A stretch of DNA of 64,000 bases. Source: Thiolapillus brandeum (GTDB lineage Bacteria; Pseudomonadota; Gammaproteobacteria; Chromatiales; Chromatiaceae). The DNA lies in the NCBI RefSeq assembly GCF_000828615.1, contig NZ_AP012273.1:2895001-2959000 (forward strand), written 5' to 3'. The notes below the pieces were generated by a model. That model saw only the letters and a program-made list of their open reading frames with translations. It was not told the DNA's origin and did not search any database. Positions 54,643 to 61,412 of this stretch are shown one piece after another. A program made the position numbers and the translations under genes. The first letter of the stretch is position 1; every line of letters starts with the position of its first letter.

Positions 54643-54848
54643 CACCCCCCCAGACAAGCCTCAAGCCTGTTCCAGAATCTATAGATGGCCCCGAAACGGT
54701 TCAATGCTCCGTTGAAACCACCTCCCGGATTCAGCGTAATGCATAGCCGAACATAACGCAAATCCCGCAGATTCAAGCAGGCAATGCTTCGTCCTGGCAG
54801 AACGTGTCGTCAAGGCGTGCACAGGGCCAGGGAAGCCATGGAAACCGA
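54643..54848. other. Intergenic region upstream of modE
   Basis: This stretch should hold the mod promoter. I saw no clear ModE-type palindrome. The part nearest 54849 may contain decayed mscL sequence that I cannot translate cleanly. Confidence 0.4.
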
Positions 54849-54932
54849 AAAAAGGAAGAAGAAGCCGCTGCACCGCCCAAGCAAGAGGCGTTACTGGAAG
54901 AGATACGGGATCTCCTCAAAGCAAAAGCCTGA
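54849..54932 (+). pseudogene. 3' remnant of mscL (large-conductance mechanosensitive channel)
   Basis: Reading this frame gives a Lys/Glu-rich start, then EEEAAAPPKQEALLEEIRDL and LKAKA before TGA. This is the cytosolic C-terminal helix of MscL. The membrane helices are not found upstream, and the frame is broken near a run of A at 54848-54853. A strong terminator follows, as after an intact gene. Confidence 0.8.
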
Positions 54933-54948
54933 CTTCTACAGTCATACG

Positions 54949-54979
54949 GAGCCAGTCATTTTGGTGACTGGCTCTTTTT
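54949..54979 (+). terminator. Rho-independent terminator after the mscL remnant
   Basis: GAGCCAGTCA pairs with TGACTGGCTC across a 6-base loop (10 base pairs) and is followed by five T. It may also serve the HDOD gene on the other strand in part, as that gene ends 40 bases away. Confidence 0.92.
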
Positions 54980-55018
54980 CGGGCGCTTTAGATACCTTTC
55001 CCCCATGGTATCCCTGGT

Positions 55019-55939
55019 CTATTTCAATGCGGATCTGAACAAATTCACTTCATCCGCAAACCCATTGAAGATATCCAGGACATTGTCCGGATTAATATCC
55101 AACTTTATGAGATCCGGGGAATGGCGCCAGTCGATTTCATCCAAAACGGCTTCCGGATCTCCGGATTCCGCCATGCGAACCATCAGTTTTGCCGCCCTGA
55201 GGATATCCGCCAGGTCAGCCGGGCCGAAATGTGTCCTTTCCTGGTCATTCTGAACATCTATAGCCTTGGCTATCGGTTCCGGGAAACCCCAGTTCTCGAT
55301 GAGCGCACAGCCCACCCCGGGCACCCAATCCTCTATGGATATTTCCTTGACGAACTCAGGAAACTGCCGTGACTTGGTAAGAATATAGAAATGTCCCACA
55401 TTGTGCAGCAGACCGGTGAGCATGGCATCGTCCTTATCTTCCGGCATACCTGCATAATCAGCAAGTACCGAAGCATAAGCCGCAGTGTGGACCGAGGTCG
55501 AACGCAGCTGCTCAAGTGTTTTCCAGATAGGGGAACTGCGTGGACAATCGAACATTTCCCGGGTTGCGACGGCTACCGTGGCGTTGCGAACAGCACTGAC
55601 CCCCAGACGGGATACGGCTGCGCCGATATCCACCACTTCCACCCCGGCACGGTTATGCAAGGCGGAATTCGCGAGCAACAGGATGCGCACGCAGAGATCG
55701 GGCGCCGCCGTAACCATCTTGGCCAGCCGAGCCATTGACAGGTTCGGATCATTCAACGCTCCCAGGATCCGTGTATAGACATCCGGAAACGGCGGCAACT
55801 CGATATCCCGGCTGCTCAACTGAAAAGCCAGATCATTCAGAAAATCCAGCGCAACATTATCTGTAGATGTATTCATATACTGCGACATGAGGCCCCACCA
55901 GTAGAAGTTTATCGGTATTCTGTAAGGGTTCATCGGCAT
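55019..55939 (-). CDS. HDOD domain protein
   Basis: The product is 306 aa. The HDOD domain (about 40-240) shows ELPPFPDVYTRIL, APDLCVRILLLANSA, DIGAAVSRLGVSAVRNATVAVA and LTGLLHNVGHFYIL. HDOD proteins lack the metal-binding HD pair and usually act in signalling, often with cyclic di-GMP or motility systems. Here it is free-standing, with no attached output domain. I kept the first ATG (55939), which has AAGGA 10 bases upstream. ATG 55888 is a possible shorter start. Confidence 0.85.
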   Translation of the reverse strand: MPMNPYRIPINFYWWGLMSQYMNTSTDNVALDFLNDLAFQLSSRDIELPPFPDVYTRILGALNDPNLSMARLAKMVTAAPDLCVRILLLANSALHNRAGVEVVDIGAAVSRLGVSAVRNATVAVATREMFDCPRSSPIWKTLEQLRSTSVHTAAYASVLADYAGMPEDKDDAMLTGLLHNVGHFYILTKSRQFPEFVKEISIEDWVPGVGCALIENWGFPEPIAKAIDVQNDQERTHFGPADLADILRAAKLMVRMAESGDPEAVLDEIDWRHSPDLIKLDINPDNVLDIFNGFADEVNLFRSALK

Positions 55940-55987
55940 ATGAAGGTATTCCTTAAGGAAACTCCGTTTTAGTCCTGAATTTCCCCG

Positions 55988-56017
55988 GCTGGAAGAAACC
56001 CGATGATTTCTTCCAGC
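55988..56017. other. Perfect 11-base inverted repeat
   Basis: GCTGGAAGAAA pairs with TTTCTTCCAGC across an 8-base loop. No T run follows on either strand. It lies about 50 bases upstream of the HDOD start and may be a regulator site or a terminator remnant. Confidence 0.6.
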
Positions 56018-56097
56018 TCAACTGAGCAGGTTCGCTGGAAAGCACCAAAAATCGGTCGGTTCAGCCTCTCATCAAAGTTTTGTTGTGCCCCAGGCCA

Positions 56098-56475
56098 CAA
56101 TCGCTCCACTTTGGCTTCTGCACAGGCCTTGTACTGCTATGCCGGTGTTGCCCCGGTCACCGAACGTTCGGGGAACAAGTCCTGTGTTCATTGGCACTGA
56201 AGTTGCCCCAAATTTCTGCGGCAATCATTTATTGAATGAACCAATCAGACCGTGCGCTTTTCCTTCTTGGCGCGGGCCTTTTACAAGGCCCAGCGCGAGA
56301 AGGGCAAGCCCCATCAGATAGCCATTCGGGCGCTGGCCTTCAAGTGGATACGCATCCTCTGGCGCTGCTGGCAGGATTGCACCCCTTACAACGAGGCTAC
56401 CCGGCTAATGCCCCCCTAGAAACAGGGGGGGCTCCGCTTGTTAAAGGACTGGCGAGTTAGTCGGTTTTTTCTCGC
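56098..56475 (+). pseudogene. Decayed 3' part of an IS110-family transposase
   Basis: From ATCGCTC and the following GCTTCTGCACAGGCCTTG onward, this stretch follows 63291-63660 closely. It contains several base changes, at least one frameshift and internal stops. It keeps the CCGGTCACCGAACGTTCGGG core of the IS116/IS110/IS902 domain. It is followed by the same attC-like end as the intact right half (GTGTGTTAGCT). Confidence 0.88.
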
Positions 56476-56501
56476 AAATTACATCAGGGCGTGTGTTAGC
56501 T
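56476..56501 (-). repeat. attC-like core next to the glycosyltransferase cassette
   Basis: The plus-strand end CAGGGCGTGTGTTAGCT includes GTTAGCT at 56495-56501. On the cassette strand this is AGCTAACACACGCCC, an RYYYAAC-type core immediately after the gene's TGA. The rest of the site is replaced by IS110 sequence. Confidence 0.55.
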
Positions 56502-56504
56502 TAT

Positions 56505-57299
56505 TCACCATTCCCAGAAATGTTTTTTATAAGGCCTGTTTTTGTCTAACGCCCCAGAACAATATTTTTTATACATTAACAAACTATTTTTTGGGGCAGC
56601 CAGATTTTCGCTTGTCATATTTATTCTATTACTATGCCAACCAAGCTCAAGATCACTTTGGTTATATGTTCGAGTTAAATATTTTTCTTTTGCATGCTGA
56701 TAACTTAATGCCAAATGGTGTTGTAAGACAAAATTATACGGATATAGCTTGCCTCTACTATTTATTTCAATATTATGCACGCCAGCCAAGCGCCCACTAA
56801 GAAAAACATCCCTTCTGAATATTCTCATCAAACGTAATTTTTTTGGCTCAAAGAAATAGTAATATCGCATAGCATTAAAAAAGTCTGCACCCCTATAATC
56901 AATCTCATTATTTTCATAAATAAAAACAAACTCGTCTAAGTTAATAATATCAAAACCCAATTTACTAACACGCACGATAGCATCATAAAGAGTTTCTTCA
57001 CACCTGTTGCTAATAATTCTTTCATCAGCAGCATGAGATATGACCCAATCTGTTTCTAGCGTCTTAAGCATTTTTTTTGCTTCAGCTATATGAGCTTGAA
57101 GGTTAAAAGTTCCATCGAATGGAATAGTTTCTATATTTGTTATATTTTCTGGATAGTATTTTTTACATATAGCAACTGTATTATCTGTAGATTCATTATC
57201 TATGACTACAATAGAAATATTGTTTTCAATTAGATACTTGATTGTTTCTTCAATATATACCTCCTCATTTCTAACAACCAAAATAGCTGTAATTTTCAT
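56505..57299 (-). CDS. Glycosyltransferase family 2 protein (AT-rich, probable gene cassette)
   Basis: The product is 264 aa. The GT-A start ITAILVVRNEEVYIEETIKYLIENN, IVVIDNESTDNTVAI and the DxD-like HAADERI are visible, as is RDVFLSGRLAGVHN in the second half. It would transfer a sugar from a nucleotide sugar to an unknown acceptor. It is strikingly AT-rich compared with the core genes. The stop is directly followed by an attC-like core, and another attC-like sequence lies upstream, so it looks like a foreign cassette. Confidence 0.78.
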   Translation of the reverse strand: MKITAILVVRNEEVYIEETIKYLIENNISIVVIDNESTDNTVAICKKYYPENITNIETIPFDGTFNLQAHIAEAKKMLKTLETDWVISHAADERIISNRCEETLYDAIVRVSKLGFDIINLDEFVFIYENNEIDYRGADFFNAMRYYYFFEPKKLRLMRIFRRDVFLSGRLAGVHNIEINSRGKLYPYNFVLQHHLALSYQHAKEKYLTRTYNQSDLELGWHSNRINMTSENLAAPKNSLLMYKKYCSGALDKNRPYKKHFWEW

Positions 57300-57359
57300 G
57301 TTTACTTATCCATTGCTTATCATAAGACAAAGAAATCTCATTCCATTAATTTACAAATA

Positions 57360-57465
57360 AGGCTCAATTCTGTATATCAATCACTTCTCACTTGAACACA
57401 GACTGCGAATAGCTTACGTTGCGTCCAAACGAGCGCCTTTATAGATAGTCCGTCCTGCTTGTTCA
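57360..57465 (-). repeat. attC-like site, interrupted by an IS110 element
   Basis: TTTATAGATAGTCCGTCCTG followed by CTTGTT at 57439-57464 is identical to the end of the attC site at 59977-60078. Here the GTT is followed by CATCG instead of AGG. The left part is AT-rich and less clear. The simplest reading is an attC site cut at its core by the IS110 left end. Confidence 0.55.
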
Positions 57466-58043
57466 TCGTTTTTATCCTAAGCTGTTCAAGTGGGACAGGC
57501 ACCCGCCGGGGACGACTATGGAGCGCCAGGCACCTGATGCTTACTAACATACTGCCGCCCCGGCAGGTGTCATCGGTTTCGATAACGAACACTCAGGGAA
57601 TGCCGCCGACGCCTTCCTATAATGCCTTCGCAGAAACCGATTGCCTGACCCTCTTCCAACTCTAGCAGATCAGGAGCGTCAATATGAACCCCTTCTCCGA
57701 ATATGCAGCCATCATCGGTATCGACTGGGCGGATCGCAAGCATGATCTTTGCCTGAAAACGCCCGATGATGATTCCCTTGAATATTCCGTTTTGGAACAT
57801 AAGCCGGAGGCCATTGAGGACTGGGCCAATGAGCTTCGCGTTCGCTTCGAGGGAAAGCCGGTGGCCATCTGTATCGAATCCCGCAAAGTGCCGTTGATCC
57901 ATGCCTTGCTCAAGTATGATTTCCTGGTGCTCTTTCCCGTGAATCCCCAGACCTTGTGCCGCTATCGCCGGGCGCTGACCCCCAGCAGGGCCAAGGATGA
58001 TCCTTCCGATGCCCGTTTGTTGCTGGATCTTGTCTTCGGTGTT
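57466..58043 (+). mobile_element. IS110-family element, left part
   Basis: It starts at the broken attC core and runs to the IS3-family insertion. About 218 bases lie before the transposase ATG (57466-57683). In IS110 relatives such a long non-coding end can encode the guide (bridge) RNA, and it contains several short palindromes. The right part of the same element type resumes at 62807. Confidence 0.7.
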
Positions 58044-58067
58044 TGTCAACAAAGTTGTCCGATTTAA
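57684..58067 (+). CDS. IS110-family transposase, N-terminal DEDD half (truncated)
   Basis: The frame is 127 aa; native sequence runs to about residue 119 (DARLLLDLVF), after which it reads into the IS3 end. The RuvC-like DEDD domain is clear: IIGIDWADRKHDLCL with the first Asp, CIESRKVPLIHALL with the Glu, and SRAKDDPSDARLLLDL with the last two Asp. The serine-bearing C-terminal domain is missing here. A matching C-terminal half lies at 62812-63648, with about 20 codons lost between them. Confidence 0.85.
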   Translation: MNPFSEYAAIIGIDWADRKHDLCLKTPDDDSLEYSVLEHKPEAIEDWANELRVRFEGKPVAICIESRKVPLIHALLKYDFLVLFPVNPQTLCRYRRALTPSRAKDDPSDARLLLDLVFGVCQQSCPI

Positions 58068-59174
58068 TCAAGCGACCAACGCCAGTTTTTGCGCTTCAGC
58101 CCGCACGTCTTTCGGCGGATTCAACCAGACGTTTTCAATCCTGTTCCAGTTCCTGATCTGACCAGACCAACGAGCAGGATTCTTTTCTTTCGCTGCACCG
58201 TAGACCTCCTTTCTTTGCTCCAGAATGGTCATCTCCTCGCCACTGTGCCGTTGATTGGGTGTCACGTAGCGAATCGCACTATGACGATGCTGGTGGTTGT
58301 ACCATTCAACGAAGCTGTGTACCCATTCCCTTGCGGCATCCAGTCCTCCAAATGGCTGATTGGGAAAGGAGGGTGTGTACTTCAACGTGCGAAATAAGCT
58401 TTCAGAAAAAGGGTTGTCATCACTGACGGAAGGGCGGCTAAAGGACGGTACCACACCCAACTTTTGCAATGTCGCCAACATGGTTGCTCCCTTCATGGGA
58501 CTGCCGTTATCCGAATGCAGTACCAATCCTTCCTGATGGATGTTCTCGGCCAGGCAGGTCTTCCTAATGAGTTGACTGGCATGCTCGGCACTTTCTCTTT
58601 CATGAATTTCCCAGCCCACGATCTTGCGACTGAAAATATCTTCGATCAGGTACAGGTAGTAAAAAGTACCACGAACGGTTGAGGCCAAATAGGTAATGTC
58701 CCAACTCCAGATCTGATTGGGACCTGTTGCGTTGTAGCCTTTCGGCTTCATGCTGTTCTTTGGTCTCTGGGCACGGCCTCTGCGATTGACCTGGTTAACC
58801 GCGCTCAGGATGCGATAAAAGCTGGATTCTGAGGCAATATATTCCCCTTTATCTGCGAGCATAGGAACGATCTGTGATGGCGGTAAGCTCTTGTATTCAG
58901 GAAGATTACACACCTCAATAATCCGCTCTTTCTCTGTTTCACTGAGCTTGTTGGCAGACACTCGATCAGCCGCCGCTGTTTTGCGTTGATCCCGCACTTC
59001 CTGAGAAGCAAGTAGCTGTTTTTGCCAACGCCGTAGTGTGCGTGCATCAATCCCCATGAGCTGGCACGCTTGGACTTGACGTGCTCCCGCAATCATTGCC
59101 TCTTCAATCAGTTTCATCGCCATCTGACGGTTTTCAGAGGAAATCAATCGTCCTCTTTTCCCCCCAGATGGCAT
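58068..59174 (-). CDS. IS3-family transposase OrfB (DDE integrase core)
   Basis: The frame is 368 aa. An N-terminal helix-turn-helix (AMIAGARQVQACQLMGIDARTLRRWQ) is followed by an rve-type integrase core: WSWDITYLAST (first Asp), LVLHSDNGSPMKG (second Asp) and SDDNPFSESLFRTLKY (Glu). These give the DDE triad. Its start lies inside orfA, and relative to orfA it is in the +1 frame. The A6G run near 59179-59185 would give a -1 shift and so does not explain fusion. Confidence 0.9.
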   Translation of the reverse strand: MPSGGKRGRLISSENRQMAMKLIEEAMIAGARQVQACQLMGIDARTLRRWQKQLLASQEVRDQRKTAAADRVSANKLSETEKERIIEVCNLPEYKSLPPSQIVPMLADKGEYIASESSFYRILSAVNQVNRRGRAQRPKNSMKPKGYNATGPNQIWSWDITYLASTVRGTFYYLYLIEDIFSRKIVGWEIHERESAEHASQLIRKTCLAENIHQEGLVLHSDNGSPMKGATMLATLQKLGVVPSFSRPSVSDDNPFSESLFRTLKYTPSFPNQPFGGLDAAREWVHSFVEWYNHQHRHSAIRYVTPNQRHSGEEMTILEQRKEVYGAAKEKNPARWSGQIRNWNRIENVWLNPPKDVRAEAQKLALVA

Positions 59175-59640
59175 TGCACTTTTTTGACAGCACCAAAAGT
59201 GCTGCTGTCTCCGCCAACGCTTTCTCTTTACGCTTAAGCTCCTTTTCTATCTGGCGCTTCTGTTTTTTCGTCTGCTTAAGCTCTCGACGTTCATTGGCTG
59301 ACAAACGCCCTCGCGCCTCATAGCCACCCAGGGCCAGTTCCTTCCAGCGATTGATCTGTTCGACATAAAGTCCTTTCTTGCGACAATACTCAGACAATGC
59401 CTGCGCATTCAAGCAGGCTGTTTCTATAACAACGGCCAACTTGTCCTCAGCTGACCAGTTTTCCGGATTGGATGGATCTGCCGGCACGGCTCTACCTGCG
59501 TTTTTATACTGATTTCGCCAATTATACAGCGTGGGTTCAGAGACTCCGGTATCTCGATGAATCTGGGCGATACTCTGCGCATTGGGCGGCATCATCTTCT
59601 GAACGATCTTCTCTTTGAATTCCTGGCTATATCTTGCCAC
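59134..59640 (-). CDS. IS3-family transposase OrfA
   Basis: The frame is 168 aa. The helix-turn-helix is visible in MPPNAQSIAQIHRDTGVSEPTLYNWRNQYK. A charged coiled coil (ERRELKQTKKQKRQIEKELKRKEKALAE) leads to LLVLSKKCNAIWG, a common OrfA ending. It binds the element ends and works with OrfB. It overlaps orfB by 41 bases. Confidence 0.88.
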   Translation of the reverse strand: MARYSQEFKEKIVQKMMPPNAQSIAQIHRDTGVSEPTLYNWRNQYKNAGRAVPADPSNPENWSAEDKLAVVIETACLNAQALSEYCRKKGLYVEQINRWKELALGGYEARGRLSANERRELKQTKKQKRQIEKELKRKEKALAETAALLVLSKKCNAIWGEKRTIDFL

Positions 59641-59679
59641 TGTAGCTTCACCTTCCGCTCCCTGATTAGGAAATATTGC

Positions 59680-59970
59680 TCACCAAGGTGAGCGGACAAC
59701 TATGCTGACACAGGGGGCCGGATACAATTCTTCATATATTATCTCACTAGGATCAACGGCATAATCGTGCCAATAGTAACGACGTAGTATTATCCCGCCA
59801 CACGCAGGACACTTTGATAGCTCATAGATATATCCCGCATCCCATTCCGTACTGCCGGAGTCATCGCAATAACGTTGTAACGCAGAATACTGGCACACTA
59901 TTTCCATAGGCGCCTGATTACCACAATGGCCGCATTGCAGTGAAACTGTAAATTTTTTCTCTTGTTTCAT
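59680..59970 (-). CDS. Zinc-ribbon protein, DUF4145-like, truncated by IS3
   Basis: The frame is 96 aa. A zinc ribbon is formed by CGHCGNQ and CPACGGII, with IIYEELYPA following, as in the front part of DUF4145 proteins. After residue 86 or so the frame enters the IS3 end (CVSIVVRSPW) and stops, so the original C-terminus is lost. It lies just after an attC-like site on the cassette strand and is probably the first part of a cassette gene. Function is unknown. Confidence 0.6.
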   Translation of the reverse strand: MKQEKKFTVSLQCGHCGNQAPMEIVCQYSALQRYCDDSGSTEWDAGYIYELSKCPACGGIILRRYYWHDYAVDPSEIIYEELYPAPCVSIVVRSPW

Positions 59971-59976
59971 TTTTTA

Positions 59977-60078
59977 TGCTAACGATTTGCATGAGGGGCG
60001 CATTTGTAGCGAGCGTAGCGAGCGAAAAATGCGTCCCTCTCGATGCTATTTATAGATAGTCCGTCCTGCTTGTTAGGT
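59977..60078 (-). repeat. attC site A (integron recombination site)
   Basis: On the cassette strand it opens ACCTAACAAGCAGGACGG and closes CAAATCGTTAGCA. The arms around the middle pair (GGGACGCATTTTTCGC with GCGACTAC-type counterpart; AGGGGCGCAT / ATGCGTCCCT on plus). Core words RYYYAAC and GTTAGCA are at the ends. It directly adjoins the stop of the next gene at 60079. Confidence 0.78.
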
Positions 60079-60444
60079 TTAAACTGCCTTTGCTTGAGGA
60101 TATACCATTGGTATCTGAAATCTGATACGTGAGGCGCTGCTGTGGGATTCAGAACTGCTACCTTCTGCGCCAACCCCAATTGAGGCTATAGAAATCTTTA
60201 AACCTCCGCCAGTTTGAGCACCGCTTTCTACTTGAACCGCAACGTCAAAATTGACCAACTCCACAAGCGGAAGATGATCTTTAAATTCAGCGTTCAGTCT
60301 CCCGTAAGCTTTTGCATCATTTGAATATGCCTGAACTCCATTCGGATTAACAAATGCCCCCTTATCTTTCAGTTTTTCATTTGCGTCTATTATCCCCTCA
60401 GCTATTTGAGACAATGATACGGAGACGAATTCTTTAAGATCCAT
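60079..60444 (-). CDS. Small protein of unknown function, possibly trypco2-like (cassette gene)
   Basis: The product is 121 aa from ATG 60444, with AGGAGAGGG upstream. It begins DLKEFVSVSLSQIAEGIIDANEK, followed by a strand-rich half with LVELVNFDVAVQVE, GGGLKISIASIGVGAEG and SRIRFQIPMVYPQ. This helix-then-sandwich outline resembles small trypsin-co-occurring (trypco2) proteins, but I am not certain. It is bounded by attC sites on both sides, so it is a complete cassette. Confidence 0.6.
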   Translation of the reverse strand: MDLKEFVSVSLSQIAEGIIDANEKLKDKGAFVNPNGVQAYSNDAKAYGRLNAEFKDHLPLVELVNFDVAVQVESGAQTGGGLKISIASIGVGAEGSSSESHSSASRIRFQIPMVYPQAKAV

Positions 60445-60462
60445 TTTCCCTCTCCTTGTTGA

Positions 60463-60540
60463 ACCTAACGACATAGGTGAGCGGCCGAGCGATAGCGAGG
60501 TCAGAGCGCCGTAGGCGCGAACTCGACCCGCTTGTTAGGT
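60463..60540 (-). repeat. attC site B
   Basis: On the cassette strand it opens ACCTAACAAGCGGGTCGAG and closes TATGTCGTTAGGT. The middle has long self-complementary arms (GCGCCTACGGCGC and CTCGCTATCGCTCG). 78 bases; classic attC design. Confidence 0.82.
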
Positions 60541-60550
60541 GGGCGCACCA

Positions 60551-60781
60551 TCAAATATCTAGCCCGATTTCACTATTGAACTTTTTAATGATTTCGAGGG
60601 CTTTTTCGCTATCCGCCTTTGATACTTGTAAACGCACTCCACCCAATGCGTTAGTCAACCCTGTCAGCCTTAACATTCCGCTAGAATGAATATGGGAAGG
60701 TATCCCTTCCGATTCCAATTTCATCTTTGCCAGCGTGGCTAGCTGATGGTCATCATAAGTATAGATAGTTACTAACCCCAT
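60551..60781 (-). CDS. DUF2007 putative signal-transducing protein (cassette gene)
   Basis: The product is 76 aa. IYTYDDHQLATLAKMKLESEGIPSHIHS and GGVRLQVSKADSEKALEIIKKF are typical of DUF2007, a small alpha/beta fold related to PII-like and GlnB-type domains. Its role is unknown. It sits between attC sites B and C and so is a complete cassette. Confidence 0.78.
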   Translation of the reverse strand: MGLVTIYTYDDHQLATLAKMKLESEGIPSHIHSSGMLRLTGLTNALGGVRLQVSKADSEKALEIIKKFNSEIGLDI

Positions 60782-60791
60782 TGTTTCTTAC

Positions 60792-60853
60792 ACCTAACGG
60801 CAACCATCACCGGCGCGCGCCTTTGGCGCGTCCGGTGAATGGTTTTGTTATAC
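60792..60853 (-). repeat. attC site C
   Basis: On the cassette strand it opens GTATAACAAAACCATTCACC and closes GGTTGCCGTTAGGT. CACCGGACGCGCC pairs with GGCGCGCGCCGGTG across a short loop. 62 bases. Confidence 0.78.
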
Positions 60854-60855
60854 GC

Positions 60856-61395
60856 TTACCCATGCACTTCACCACCTAGTTCGACTAGGAGCCAATTTAG
60901 TTGATTTCGTGCATTGCTTAGTATTTCATCAAAAATCATTATCCTTGTATTTGGCTCTCTATTCTGTGCCGTTGGTAAATCCTTCCCCCTTTTTCCGCCT
61001 ATAAGTAACACCTTAATCTCCTCATCAGTATACGGCACGAAATCATTACGATAAGTAGTAGCTTGCTGGTAGTCCTTAAAAGTCAGCGTGTGACTTGGCC
61101 TCTTAAATTCAATTAGCAGATACTGCTTAGCGTAGTTTACGTTCAATATGAGATCTGGGTGCCTCTTCTCCCTTTTTCCTGTATATTTTTTACCAAGATA
61201 TTCTTCAACTTGCCGTTTTAACGTTTTGTTACTACTGAATACAGAGTACTCTACACCAAACAACCAGAGGTTATTTTCTAGTGCCCCATGAACTAGACTT
61301 TCATCCGTGCCTTTCTTGCCGCAAAGCTCTTCGAATCTATCTAAAAATTCAAGCCTGCCTTTCGTCTGCTCACCGATTATGGCAAGTTCTGCCAT
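60856..61395 (-). CDS. Shedu-like DUF4263 nuclease-fold protein, N-terminus cut by IS256
   Basis: The visible frame is 179 aa. ENNLWLFGVEYSVFSS, KRHPDLILNVNYAKQYLLIEFKRPS and DYQQATTYRNDF outline a PD-(D/E)xK-type fold of the DUF4263/Shedu group (Asp in PDLIL, Glu-x-Lys in IEFKRPS). INWLLVEL-type sequence closes it (RNQLNWLLVELGG). The same module ends some large GHKL ATPase proteins. Upstream the frame stays open (LAEFG) until the IS256 end at about 61412, so the start is lost and the ATG used is internal. Shedu proteins act in phage defence. This copy is probably inactive as a full system. Confidence 0.65.
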   Translation of the reverse strand: MAELAIIGEQTKGRLEFLDRFEELCGKKGTDESLVHGALENNLWLFGVEYSVFSSNKTLKRQVEEYLGKKYTGKREKRHPDLILNVNYAKQYLLIEFKRPSHTLTFKDYQQATTYRNDFVPYTDEEIKVLLIGGKRGKDLPTAQNREPNTRIMIFDEILSNARNQLNWLLVELGGEVHG

Positions 61396-61412
61396 TCCAA
61401 ACTCAGCTAAGA

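Larger units (their letters stand above)
58044..59710 (-). mobile_element. IS3-family insertion sequence
   Basis: The ends are TGTCAACAAAGTTGTCCGAT (left) and, as complement, TGTCAGCATAGTTGTCCGCT (right), agreeing at 17 of 20 positions. It contains two overlapping frames, orfA and orfB, on the minus strand. No target duplication is seen: the left flank is IS110 sequence and the right flank a cassette gene. This suggests later recombination. Confidence 0.85.

Noticed and set aside
59680-61412. A composite transposon carrying resistance genes
   Set aside because: The flanking elements are of different families, and the genes between are separated by attC sites with no resistance function recognised. 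A cassette array fits better.
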